Assembly (NCBI GenBank): GCA_015491905.1
Contig: WGGC01000111.1
Span: forward strand, 1 to 32,537
DNA from: Bacteroidales bacterium
GTDB lineage: Bacteria; Bacteroidota; Bacteroidia; Bacteroidales; F082
Direction: 5' to 3'
DNA length: 32,537 nt
The translations under genes were made by a program, and so were the position numbers. Under the pieces are notes generated by a model. The model saw nothing but the letters and a program-made list of their open reading frames with translations. It made no database searches and was not told the DNA's origin. This document shows positions 1-6,958 of this stretch, piece by piece. Every line of letters begins with the position of its first letter. Position 1 is the first letter of the stretch.

Positions 1-17
1 CATTTGTATAAAATATC

Positions 18-77
18 CCAATCAATTGGATTAATCAACTATATAATAAAACTATTGGACTTTTTATCCTAATAGTT
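18..77. promoter_or_regulatory. Inverted repeats upstream of the repressor gene, possible operator
   Basis: Two imperfect inverted repeats sit just upstream of the first repressor-like gene. CCAAT (18-22) and ATTGG (25-29) are separated by 2 bases. AACTATTGGA (50-59) and TCCTAATAGTT (67-77) form a second, near-perfect pair with one bulge. Their position before a helix-turn-helix gene suggests operator sites for autoregulation, but this is inference. No convincing TAnnTTTG box is visible. Confidence 0.3.
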
Positions 78-99
78 ACGGTACAAATATACATAAATA

Positions 100-498
100 A
101 TGACTACAAATCCTAAAAATATTTTAATGAAACCTATTACAAAATCAATGAATGAGCTTTTACCACTTCTAAAAATTTCCAAATCAAAATTTAACAAAGA
201 TGTTGGTATAGCCAAACAAACGTTAGACAACATTTTGCACGGTACAAATCTTCCAAGTTTAACTATCATTTACAAGATACTTGAGGTTTATCCGGACATT
301 AACCCTGCATGGTTACTTACCAATGAAGGAGAACCTATCTTGTCTAAAAGTATAAGTACCCAAAATGAGACAGCACAAAGAATTGCAAGACTGGAGGAAA
401 GAATAAAGGAACTTAGTAAGTTGTCACAATTGCAGGAATTTACATTAGAGATATTAAAGAACCAGGTTGAAAATAACAATGGCAAGAGGAATAGCTGA
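100..498 (+). CDS. Phage-type HTH transcriptional repressor, 132 aa
   Basis: A small helix-turn-helix protein of the kind found as phage or element repressors in Bacteroidota. Residues ~17-60 look like an HTH (SKSKFNKDVGIAKQTLDNIL), followed by the hallmark PDINPAWLLTNEGEP segment at ~64-78. A charged coiled coil at ~91-127 probably mediates dimerisation. There is no peptidase domain, so it is not a LexA/CI self-cleaving type. ATG at 100 gives the longest form; ATGs at 127 and 148 are alternatives, and the HTH is intact with all three. It overlaps the decayed paralogue at 479 by 20 bases and sits near an integrase, so it likely controls an integrated element. The target genes are not visible. 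Confidence 0.7.
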   Translation: MTTNPKNILMKPITKSMNELLPLLKISKSKFNKDVGIAKQTLDNILHGTNLPSLTIIYKILEVYPDINPAWLLTNEGEPILSKSISTQNETAQRIARLEERIKELSKLSQLQEFTLEILKNQVENNNGKRNS

Positions 499-860
499 TA
501 ATTTGGGAAGCAAATTTATACACGTTTAAGAGCTTAAAGTTTACGCAAGACATTCAAATTTTGTAAAGTATGTGGGCGTTACTAAAGCAGCCATTGGACA
601 GTGGTTCTATGGCCTATATATCATGACAGCAAAGCATATTGTTAAATTAATTACTATTGTTTCCTAACATAAATAAAAACTGATTTCTGTTTGACGAGAA
701 GCCAGTTTTTACTAATCGGAATGAACGAGAGGTTAAAGACTGGAAAACAGTTAAAATAGAAATGTTAGAAAAGGAAAATCAAACTCTCAAAAATCATATT
801 GCTACGTTAACAGGTATCATAGAGGTAATCAAGAATCACCTCCTAAAGACCAATCAATAG
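479..860 (+). pseudogene. Decayed HTH repressor, paralogue of the upstream gene
   Basis: ATG at 479 opens MARGIADNLGSKFIHV and hits TAA at 527-529. The same frame continues as recognisable HTH sequence (FVKYVGVTKAAIGQWFYG) to a TAA at 665-667. One base-frame over, from about 663, it resumes as FPNINKN, then TGA at 681-683 where the family has Trp. It then runs FLFDEKPVFTNRNERE and a coiled coil to TAG at 858-860. The NIN-x-x-W-L pattern matches PDINPAWLL of the upstream gene. The gene therefore carries two in-frame stops and a frameshift and is unlikely to be functional. Its end overlaps the 3' end of the convergent integrase by 32 bases. Confidence 0.75.
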
Positions 861-2055
861 ACTTTAGTCCTTCGTCAATCCATTGTGATGCTACGTGAAT
901 ATACCCCTGTGCCGTATTTACGGAGGTGATACCACCATAATCCATTACAGCGAACAAATCCTTTGATTTATACGCTAAGATCGTTAAAAACGTATGACGG
1001 GCGTAATGAAAGGTTATAGGAATTTTTATATCAGCGTCAAAAGCAACCTTTTTCAAATAACGGTTCATTACTTGATGTGCGTATTTAGGGAATATAGTTT
1101 CCGAATCAGGGTACTGTTTTCTGTATTTCTGTATCATCTCATAAGGCAATCCTGCAAACAACTTTTCAACCGGTAAAACAACCTTTCTATTTATATGTCT
1201 CAATTTATACATTTTCTTTTGTATCAAAACTCCCCTGGTATCTCCCTCTATAATGTCTTCTGATGTTAGTGAAGTAATATCACTTATCCGAAGACCGGTA
1301 TAGCATCCAAATAAAAACATATTACGAATATTGTCCATAAGTGTATACGGTTCGTATTCTAATTTCTGTATTGCTTCAACTTGATTAGGATATAATGCTG
1401 TACGTGTCCCTGTAATGCGTGGGGCTTCCAATTCCTTAAATCTGCGAATTTGTTTATTTGTAATCAGATCTTGTTTTTCAGCTTCATTTAAGAATTTACG
1501 GAATGTCTTATGGTGTCCTGCAATGGTGTTGATGTTTGTATAACGTTCATTTAAGAATTTACTCCATGCTTTGGCTGTGTCGTACCCTATTTCACTAAAT
1601 GTAAGGGTCGGATTAAACTCCCTGATTAATTTGGTTGTCATTTTCTGCGCTCTCTTAGAACTCTCGCTGATATTTGAAAGATCTAACGCCTTTGCACAAA
1701 ATAAATGTACTAAGGTTTGTTCTGTTTTGCGAATTGTTGTTTTCTTGTCTCTATTTCTGAAAATGCTAATAAAATTCTCTTTGTTTACTTCTACACCTTC
1801 ATAATTCATTTTTTCAAGTGTATAATTTACACGGTACAGCATCGTATCTAATTCGTCTTGTAAATGAATAGCGTTTTTCATGGATGGGTGAATTTTTTTC
1901 AGTTTTGGAAGCCAATATTTCTTTGGCACTCTTACACCTGTCGAAATGTACGATTGATTTCTTACCCCATTAAAATAAACACGAATGGAAATTAAATCAC
2001 TGCCTTTTCTAACTCCCCTAACAAGTGATACTGTTGCTTTACCTTTTTTCATCAT
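829..2055 (-). CDS. Tyrosine recombinase / integrase of an integrative element, 408 aa
   Basis: A site-specific recombinase of the Bacteroidota phage-integrase type. Residues ~5-50 form the arm-binding N-terminal domain (VYFNGVRNQSYISTG), ~105-200 the SAM-like core-binding domain, and ~220-395 the catalytic domain. Visible catalytic residues are R256 (GCYTGLRISD), K280 or K281 (LIQKKM), H350 and R353 (HYARHTF), and nucleophile Y385 (TAQGYIHV). The box III His normally nine residues before the Tyr appears to be Ile376 (GGI instead of LGH). Length is normal. It reads away from tRNA-Arg, with candidate arm-type sites just upstream. This suggests an element inserted at the tRNA 3' end and extending left past the window edge. 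MMKK at 2055 is the chosen start. Confidence 0.9.
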   Translation of the reverse strand: MMKKGKATVSLVRGVRKGSDLISIRVYFNGVRNQSYISTGVRVPKKYWLPKLKKIHPSMKNAIHLQDELDTMLYRVNYTLEKMNYEGVEVNKENFISIFRNRDKKTTIRKTEQTLVHLFCAKALDLSNISESSKRAQKMTTKLIREFNPTLTFSEIGYDTAKAWSKFLNERYTNINTIAGHHKTFRKFLNEAEKQDLITNKQIRRFKELEAPRITGTRTALYPNQVEAIQKLEYEPYTLMDNIRNMFLFGCYTGLRISDITSLTSEDIIEGDTRGVLIQKKMYKLRHINRKVVLPVEKLFAGLPYEMIQKYRKQYPDSETIFPKYAHQVMNRYLKKVAFDADIKIPITFHYARHTFLTILAYKSKDLFAVMDYGGITSVNTAQGYIHVASQWIDEGLKSIDWSLGGDS

Positions 2056-2085
2056 TTTTGCTTTTAAATAATACTTGTTTTTTCA

Positions 2086-2225
2086 ATGTTCTGCAGGTGT
2101 AGAACATTTTTTCTTTAATTGCAGAACATTTTCAAATCTCTACACTTCCCGTCAATTCTCTATTATTGTTCAAAACTACAAATTAAACCCCAATGTTCTG
2201 CAAATATATCTAACTTTGTTCTGCA
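2086..2225. repeat. Cluster of GTTCTGCA half-sites upstream of the integrase, candidate arm-type sites
   Basis: The octamer GTTCTGCA occurs at 2088-2095, 2195-2202 and 2218-2225. Its complement TGCAGAAC is at 2120-2127, and a one-mismatch copy TGTAGAAC is at 2098-2105. Sites one and two form a near-palindrome (AATGTTCT ... AGAACATT, 2086-2109) immediately before the integrase start. Several copies share the longer form AATGTTCTGCA. Such clustered repeats beside an int gene resemble arm-type integrase binding sites, or operators for int. The repeats are seen directly; their role is inferred. Confidence 0.5.
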
Positions 2226-2240
2226 TGCGCATAACTTTTG

Positions 2241-2280
2241 TATATAGATTTAGACCTAAAAGCCTAAATAAATCTATATA
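2241..2280. repeat. Perfect 11-bp inverted repeat in the presumed attachment region
   Basis: TATATAGATTT (2241-2251) is repeated inverted as AAATCTATATA (2270-2280), with an 18-base spacer that contains CCTAAA twice. It lies between the GTTCTGCA cluster and the tRNA-Arg terminator. There is no T-run on either side typical of a terminator. It could be a recombination accessory site or operator. Apart from this and the half-site cluster I see nothing coding in 2056-2377. Confidence 0.4.
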
Positions 2281-2377
2281 AAGAGGCGTATACATGTACC
2301 TTTTGAGATTCTGTAAAAAGGTGGGAATTTAGAGGATAATAGCCTGTAAAACAGTAGTAGTAAACAGTATATATAAA

Positions 2378-2414
2378 AAAAGAGAGGTCTAACTATCTGT
2401 TAAACCTCTCTTTT
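2378..2414 (-). terminator. Intrinsic terminator of the tRNA-Arg gene
   Basis: AAAAGAGAGGT (2378-2388) pairs with ACCTCTCTTTT (2404-2414). Read on the minus strand the stem is followed by a run of T. It lies immediately past the 3' end of tRNA-Arg. Confidence 0.75.
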
Positions 2415-2418
2415 ATTG

Positions 2419-2490
2419 TGATCCCGCCGGGATTCGAACCCAGATCATCAGAACCGGAATCTGACATTCTATCCGTTGAACTACGGGACC
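2419..2490 (-). tRNA. tRNA-Arg (anticodon CCG)
   Basis: The minus strand folds as a complete tRNA. The acceptor is GGTCCCG with CGGGATC and discriminator A. The D arm includes AGTTCAACGGATAGAAT. The anticodon stem TCAGA/TCTGA encloses the loop TTCCGGT, giving anticodon CCG. The T arm contains GGTTCGAATCC. The CCA end is not encoded (the next bases are CAA). It reads CGG codons. The adjacent integrase suggests its 3' end serves as an attachment site. Confidence 0.95.
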
Positions 2491-2657
2491 GGAAAAGTAT
2501 TTTTGATATGGTTTTTCAGGTTTTTTTATTATATTAAAAAAATAACTATCTCATAATTTTTAATTCTTATCTATTCCTATTTCTGGAAATTGTAAAAGAC
2601 AATATAAATAATTTATTTATAATTATATTAATTACAATACTCCATAATAGAAAGTTA

Positions 2658-2672
2658 CAGGTCTAAGACCTG
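2658..2672. terminator. Hairpin downstream of ssrA, weak terminator candidate
   Basis: CAGGTCTAAGACCTG is a perfect 6-bp stem with a 3-base loop, 18 bases past the tmRNA 3' end. It lacks a strong T-run on the minus strand, so termination is only suggested. Confidence 0.35.
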
Positions 2673-2689
2673 AAAAATAGCCTGTGTTG

Positions 2690-3084
2690 TGGAGCTGGAG
2701 GGATTCGAACCCTCGTCCAAACATTGAACCAATATGCTTTCTACATGCTTAGTTTGTCGTTAATTGTCGGGCAGTACGCGGGGACAAACACCCAAAATAT
2801 TGCCTTAGCCCTTGTTTTCTCATTCTGCTCCCAGGGCAGGAACAGAACCAGTTCGAAATTTCTTGCGACTCGTTATCAGGCCGGAATCGAACGTCTCCAC
2901 CTGCAAGCCGTCTCGTTCCCGGTCCTTGACCGGGAATGGAGCCAATCTACTATACTTCGATTAGGCTGCGAGAGCGTAATTGTTTTCGCCAATTGAAAAT
3001 GTTGTAGCTCAGTTTTACGGGATTTGTTACCTTGCCCGGCATGCTTACATATCCATTCTCATGCTGTCAAAACCAGTCAGCCCC
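2690..3084 (-). ncRNA. ssrA: tmRNA (transfer-messenger RNA)
   Basis: This RNA rescues stalled ribosomes by adding a degradation tag. The 5' end GGGGCTGA pairs with the 3' end CAGCTCC plus discriminator A as a tRNA-Ala-like acceptor. The T arm GGGTTCGAATCCCTCC is near the 3' end. The mRNA part lies at 2961-2990 and reads GGC GAA AAC AAT TAC GCT CTC GCA GCC TAA, tag GENNYALAA, which fits Bacteroidota tags. GC-rich hairpins at ~2890-2940 and further 3' fit the pseudoknots. The length of about 395 nt is usual. CCA is not encoded. The long open frame at 2724-2996 on the plus strand is an artefact of this RNA gene. A two-part promoter lies just upstream. Confidence 0.96.
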
Positions 3085-3118
3085 TTATATCAAAGAACAA
3101 TCTTTAAAAAAAGGATTG

Positions 3119-3148
3119 CAAAGATACTGTTTATTTATATGTATCAAA
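3119..3148 (-). promoter_or_regulatory. Promoter of ssrA
   Basis: On the minus strand TTTG (3145-3148) is followed after 18 bases by TATCTTTG (3119-3126). This is a full Bacteroidota -33/-7 promoter. Transcription would start near 3112, leaving a short leader before the mature 5' end at 3084 for RNase P to remove. Confidence 0.65.
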
Positions 3149-3188
3149 GTGAAAGTAATCAAATTTTGTACCAGAAATAAGTAGTTGG

Positions 3189-4352
3189 TTATAACATTAA
3201 AGGGGAAACGTATTTTTCAATATCCTCCACTGTTATTTTATCATCACATAAAATCAGTAAGCGTTCGGTTACATTATGCAATTCTCTTACATTACCACTC
3301 CATTTAAACGACTGAAGCTTTTGCAATGCAGCGTCTGTAATTTCAATATTTCCTTTTCCCAAATCAGGGGCCAGCTCCTCGATAAAATGCTTAACAAGAA
3401 TGGGAATATCTCCTTTTCTATCTCGCAAGGGTGGTACTTTTATTACAATTACACTCAGCCTGTGGTATAAGTCCTCGCGAAAATTACCTTTTTTAATCTC
3501 CTCTGAAAGATCTTTATTTGTGGCTGCCAAAACCCGCACCTCCACAGTAATTTCCTTTTCCCCTCCTACCCTGGTAATTTTATTTTCCTGTAAAGCACGT
3601 AATACTTTTGCCTGGGCCGAAAGGCTCATATCTCCAATCTCGTCTAAAAATAAAGTGCCGCCATGAGCTAACTCAAAATCGCCTTTACGTTGCTTTACAG
3701 CACTGGTAAACGACCCTTTTTCATGGCCAAACAACTGACTCTCTATCAGCTCTGAAGGTATAGCAGCACAGTTTACCTCTATAAAAGGAGACTTTGCACG
3801 TGGACTCTGCTCATGTATTTGTCTGGCTACCAATTCTTTACCCGTACCATTTTCACCAAAAATAAGAACCCGCGCTGATGTTGAAGCTACCCTGGATATC
3901 ATTTTTCGCATTTGAATAATTTCAGGTGATTCCCCAACAATCTCGTACTTCTTTTCAATTTTCTTTCTTAGCTTTTTAGTCTGTTTTACCAAATCCTTCC
4001 TGTCAATGGCATTTCTTACAGTCTCCAGCAATTTATTTAAATCTGGAGGCTTAACAATAAAATCAAATGCTCCTTTTTTTATTGCATCAACAGCTGTTTC
4101 AATAGTGCCATGGCCGGATATCATAATAACAGGAATATCAGAAATTTTTTGAAGACGTTCCAATACTTCAAGACCATCCATTTCAGGCATTTTTATATCC
4201 AGCAATATTAAGTCGAAGGACTCATTACGAACCATTTCAATAGCTTCCATACCATTACCCGCCATCAGCACTTTGTACTTCTCAAATTCGAGAATATCTT
4301 TTAAAGTTCTCTGAATACTTAATTCATCGTCAACTACCAGTATTTTTGCCAT
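3189..4352 (-). CDS. NtrC-family sigma-54 response regulator lacking a DNA-binding domain, 387 aa
   Basis: A two-component response regulator that should activate sigma-54 RNA polymerase by ATP hydrolysis. The receiver domain is residues ~1-120, with the acidic pair D8/D9, phospho-acceptor D52 and K101. A helical linker follows. The AAA+ domain is ~138-365, with Walker A GENGTGKE (166-173), Walker B GGTLFLDEIGD (231-241) and FREDLYHRL (291-299). The sigma-54 contact loop reads GSFTSA (213-218) instead of GAFTGA. The protein ends at 387, about 25 residues after WSGNVREL, so the Fis-type helix-turn-helix of ordinary NtrC proteins is missing. FlgR and CtcC families are known precedents that act without enhancer binding. 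No partner kinase is adjacent. A -7 box precedes the gene. Confidence 0.93.
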   Translation of the reverse strand: MAKILVVDDELSIQRTLKDILEFEKYKVLMAGNGMEAIEMVRNESFDLILLDIKMPEMDGLEVLERLQKISDIPVIMISGHGTIETAVDAIKKGAFDFIVKPPDLNKLLETVRNAIDRKDLVKQTKKLRKKIEKKYEIVGESPEIIQMRKMISRVASTSARVLIFGENGTGKELVARQIHEQSPRAKSPFIEVNCAAIPSELIESQLFGHEKGSFTSAVKQRKGDFELAHGGTLFLDEIGDMSLSAQAKVLRALQENKITRVGGEKEITVEVRVLAATNKDLSEEIKKGNFREDLYHRLSVIVIKVPPLRDRKGDIPILVKHFIEELAPDLGKGNIEITDAALQKLQSFKWSGNVRELHNVTERLLILCDDKITVEDIEKYVSPLML

Positions 4353-4369
4353 AATTAATTTTTCTATTT

Positions 4370-4377
4370 CAAAGATA
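4370..4377 (-). promoter_or_regulatory. -7 promoter box for the NtrC-family gene
   Basis: TATCTTTG on the minus strand matches TAnnTTTG and lies 17 bases upstream of the ATG at 4352. No clear TTG is seen at the -33 position. The rest of 4353-4625 is A+T-rich with nothing else recognisable. Confidence 0.45.
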
Positions 4378-4625
4378 CTATATTATATTATTAAGATTAT
4401 CCATTTAAAAGAATAACCTTCTTAAAATTTATATTTTTTTTATTCTTATTTGTATTGCTTCTTGCAGTAAGATATCAAAAAAAGAAAATTTGAAATACTA
4501 TTTACTAATTTCACTATTTTCACAAAAATTTTTAGCATACAAAAAAACATATTTAACACGATTTCTTTTAATTAGCTTATAAATATAAAGCATTTGTTAA
4601 GTATTAAATACAAAATCAAAGATAT

Positions 4626-5435
4626 ATGCAACGGAATTACTTTCAAGGAAAAACAATAATTATCACGGGTGCTTCATCGGGAATAGGAAAAGAACTTGCT
4701 TTGCAATTGGCAAAAAAGGGTGCAAAACTGGCTCTGGCAGCACGTAACAAAGATAAATTGGAAGAAGTAGCTTTATTATGCTCTCAACAAGGTACGGAAG
4801 CTATTGCCATTCCTACAGATGTATCTGACAAAAAGGAATGTAAAGCACTTATTGACAAAACCGTTAATCAGTTTAAGGTAATTGATATTTTGGTAAATAA
4901 TGCCGGAATAACCATGTGGTCTTATTTTGAAGAAATTAAAAATCTGGATATTCTGGAAAAGATAATGCAGGTAAATTACTTTGGGAGTGTTTACTGTACA
5001 TACTATGCTCTGCCGTACCTGAAAATTTCACATGGACAGATTGTTGGCGTGTCAAGTCTGACAGGGAAAACAGGAGTCCCTACACGAAGTGGATACGGAG
5101 CCAGCAAGCATGCCATGGCAGGTTTTTTCGACACCCTTCGTATTGAGTTAAAATCGTCAGGAGTGGATGTTACAATGATTTATCCCGGGTTTGTATCTAC
5201 CGAAGTTAGAGAACGTGCTTTTGGAGGCGATGGGAAACCTTTGGGCAAAAGCCCTGTTAAAGAAGGCCAGGTAATGACACCGCAGGAATGTGTAAAACAG
5301 ATGATTCCGGCAATTGAAAAGCGAAAAAGAGAACTTGTAATGACATTTCGTGGAAAAGCAGGATTGTGGTTGAAGATGATAGCTCCTGGACTAGTAGATA
5401 AAATAGCTCTTAAAGCTATCCGGTCAGGAAGATAA
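4626..5435 (+). CDS. Short-chain dehydrogenase/reductase (SDR family), 269 aa
   Basis: A classical NAD(P)-dependent SDR oxidoreductase. It has the Rossmann dinucleotide motif TGASSGIG (14-21), NNAG (91-94), catalytic Ser143 or Ser144 (VSSLTG), and Y157-x3-K161 (YGASK). The basic residue R40 after the second strand (AARNK) suggests preference for NADP. The C-terminus is extended compared with FabG (AGLWLKMIAPGLVDKI), as in DHRS7-like membrane-associated SDRs. The substrate cannot be told. It stands alone on the plus strand, and its last 12 bases overlap the convergent zinc-ribbon gene. Confidence is high for the family and low for the reaction. Confidence 0.92.
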   Translation: MQRNYFQGKTIIITGASSGIGKELALQLAKKGAKLALAARNKDKLEEVALLCSQQGTEAIAIPTDVSDKKECKALIDKTVNQFKVIDILVNNAGITMWSYFEEIKNLDILEKIMQVNYFGSVYCTYYALPYLKISHGQIVGVSSLTGKTGVPTRSGYGASKHAMAGFFDTLRIELKSSGVDVTMIYPGFVSTEVRERAFGGDGKPLGKSPVKEGQVMTPQECVKQMIPAIEKRKRELVMTFRGKAGLWLKMIAPGLVDKIALKAIRSGR

Positions 5436-5846
5436 CTCTTTTAATAAGGCTTCTATAAATGGATCGGAATTTTCCTTGCTCAGACAATGTTTAACTTTCT
5501 TTTGAAACGTATAACCCGTCATTCTTCTTATTTGTAATTTCTTACTTAACGAATATGACGATATGTCAGGGTTTACACACGACAAATAGACAATTTTAAA
5601 GGCAGTGGTTAAAGGAATTTTACATCTGTGAAATAAAGTATGAGCTGTAGATGAAATTTCTTTTTTACATTTTGTACACCTGCGTGAAAACTCATTTTTA
5701 CCTTTACAATAGTTTGTATGCCCGCATTTATCACAAACAAAACCATTTTGCCATTTAATATTACTTAAAAATTCTAAACAGCTTTCTTCAGTATTAAATC
5801 TTTTTGCTATTTTTTCAAGTATTTTTTTATTGTCATCATCCATCAT
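5424..5846 (-). CDS. Stand-alone IS1595-type zinc-ribbon/HTH protein (transposase N-terminal part), 140 aa
   Basis: The sequence resembles the N-terminal region of IS1595-family transposases. A zinc ribbon has C38-x2-C41 and C57-x2-C60 (CDKC ... CTKC). A segment equivalent to the 'S-T-A-x-T-x-F-H-x-x-K-x-P-L' motif follows (residues 66-79), then an HTH-like helix block (SSYSLSKKLQIRRMTGY). The DDE catalytic domain that should follow is absent, because the frame stops at residue 140. No inverted repeats or target duplication were seen, so this may be a remnant or a domesticated DNA-binding protein. A TTG start at 5876 would lie on top of a perfect -7 box (5874-5881), so ATG at 5846 is preferred. 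ATG at 5843 is equally possible. Confidence 0.65.
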   Translation of the reverse strand: MMDDDNKKILEKIAKRFNTEESCLEFLSNIKWQNGFVCDKCGHTNYCKGKNEFSRRCTKCKKEISSTAHTLFHRCKIPLTTAFKIVYLSCVNPDISSYSLSKKLQIRRMTGYTFQKKVKHCLSKENSDPFIEALLKELSS

Positions 5847-5873
5847 AATTAAAAATAGCACGGTTATTGTATG

Positions 5874-5881
5874 CAAAAATA
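5874..5881 (-). promoter_or_regulatory. -7 promoter box for the zinc-ribbon gene
   Basis: TATTTTTG on the minus strand matches TAnnTTTG. It places the transcript start near 5867, upstream of the ATG at 5846, and argues against the TTG start at 5876. Confidence 0.4.
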
Positions 5882-5920
5882 AAAAATTAGTGATATTAAA
5901 GCGCTCTATAAAAATAATTA

Positions 5921-5928
5921 TATATTTG
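5921..5928 (+). promoter_or_regulatory. -7 promoter box for the thioredoxin pair
   Basis: TATATTTG matches TAnnTTTG exactly and lies 38 bases before the ATG of the lipoprotein thioredoxin. The expected TTG about 20 bases upstream is not clear (TTAAAG instead). Confidence 0.5.
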
Positions 5929-5966
5929 CATCGTTTTTTAAATTTATAATAGTAAATAATTCACAT

Positions 5967-6467
5967 ATGAGAATAAGTCGTTTTCTAAGCATATTTCTAC
6001 TAAGCACTATTTTTCTTGGATGTTCTAATATTCAGGGCAAACAGGAAAAAAATGCAATTGGAGAGAAGAGTAAAACAGAAGCTAATAAGAGCATAGCACC
6101 AGAGCATTTAACATATGAGACTTTTCTAAAAAAAGTTTGGAATTTTGAAAAACATCCAAAAGAATGGGTTTATGAAGGAACTGAACCTTGTGTTATTGAT
6201 TTTTATGCTGATTGGTGCGGTCCATGTAAACGTGTAGCTCCAATTATGGAAGAAATGGCAAATAAATATAAAGGAAAAGTAAAAATTTATAAAATAAATG
6301 TAGATAAAGAACAGAAACTTGCTGCTGTATTTCAAATTAGAAGTATTCCTGCAGTTTTGTTTTCACCTATGAAGGGTAAACCAATGATGCAAGTAGGATT
6401 ATTACCAAAGAATTCCTATATAAACATTATTAACACCCAATTACTTCACGTAAAAGAAAAAAAATAA
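5967..6467 (+). CDS. Thioredoxin-fold lipoprotein (WCGPC), 166 aa
   Basis: A membrane-anchored thiol-disulfide oxidoreductase. Residues 1-19 are a lipoprotein signal with lipobox FLGC (Cys19). A ~30-residue charged linker follows, then a thioredoxin domain at ~47-160. That domain has the active site WCGPC (C84, C87), cis-Pro128 (SIPAV) and a buried acidic position (D78 in VIDFYADW). It is probably periplasmic or outer-membrane attached and would reduce or exchange disulfides there. It is the first gene of a tandem pair: the next gene starts 34 bases on and shares HLT-ETF-KV-NFEK and the DFYADWC core. The pair looks like a duplication that sorted to two compartments. Confidence 0.93.
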   Translation: MRISRFLSIFLLSTIFLGCSNIQGKQEKNAIGEKSKTEANKSIAPEHLTYETFLKKVWNFEKHPKEWVYEGTEPCVIDFYADWCGPCKRVAPIMEEMANKYKGKVKIYKINVDKEQKLAAVFQIRSIPAVLFSPMKGKPMMQVGLLPKNSYINIINTQLLHVKEKK

Positions 6468-6501
6468 ACAGAAATAAAAAACAACTTAACAGATAATTAA
6501 A

Positions 6502-6879
6502 ATGGAACATTTAACAAAAGAAACTTTCTTCGAAAAAGTATTTAACTTCGAGAAAAACAAAGACTGGAAATTTGAAGGTAAATTACCTTGTATTATTGAC
6601 TTTTACGCCGACTGGTGTCAACCATGTAAAATTGTGGCTCCTATTTTGGAAGAATTATCCAAAGAATATGAAGGAAAAATCAATATTTACAAAATAAATA
6701 CAGAACAAGAAGTAGAACTGGCTTCAGCATTTGGAATCAGAAGTATTCCGTCAATGCTTTTCTGCCCTGCAGATGGCCAGCCACAAATGGCTGTAGGAGC
6801 TTTACCTAAAGAAACTTTAGTTCAGGCTATTAACGATGTATTATTAAATCCTAAAAAAGAGGAAGAAGTAAAAAAATAA
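6502..6879 (+). CDS. Cytoplasmic thioredoxin (WCQPC), 125 aa
   Basis: A small soluble thioredoxin without signal peptide. The active site is WCQPC (C39, C42), cis-Pro is P83 (SIPSM), and the DFYADWC strand is at 33-39. Extra cysteines occur at C30 and C88. The N-terminus before the fold (HLTKETFFEKVFNFEKNKDWKF) matches the lipoprotein paralogue immediately upstream rather than ordinary TrxA, so the two genes arose by tandem duplication. The Gln in the CXPC loop, where the paralogue has Gly, may shift redox potential or partner choice. They are probably co-transcribed and end at the strong terminator 3' of this gene. Confidence 0.93.
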   Translation: MEHLTKETFFEKVFNFEKNKDWKFEGKLPCIIDFYADWCQPCKIVAPILEELSKEYEGKINIYKINTEQEVELASAFGIRSIPSMLFCPADGQPQMAVGALPKETLVQAINDVLLNPKKEEEVKK

Positions 6880-6896
6880 TTTTTTTTTGTAATTAG

Positions 6897-6932
6897 AAAA
6901 GGTCGTTTCAGTATGAGACGGCCTTTTTTTTT
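6897..6932 (+). terminator. Intrinsic terminator after the thioredoxin pair
   Basis: AAAAGGTCGTTTCA (6897-6910) pairs with TGAGACGGCCTTTT (6914-6927) over a 3-base loop with two G-U pairs. A run of T follows. Confidence 0.85.
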
Positions 6933-6958
6933 ATTTTCGCAAATCTATAATAAAAACC

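Noticed and set aside
2724-2996. 90-codon open frame on the plus strand
   Set aside because: It lies entirely across the tmRNA gene on the opposite strand, whose acceptor, tag and T arm are all recognisable.
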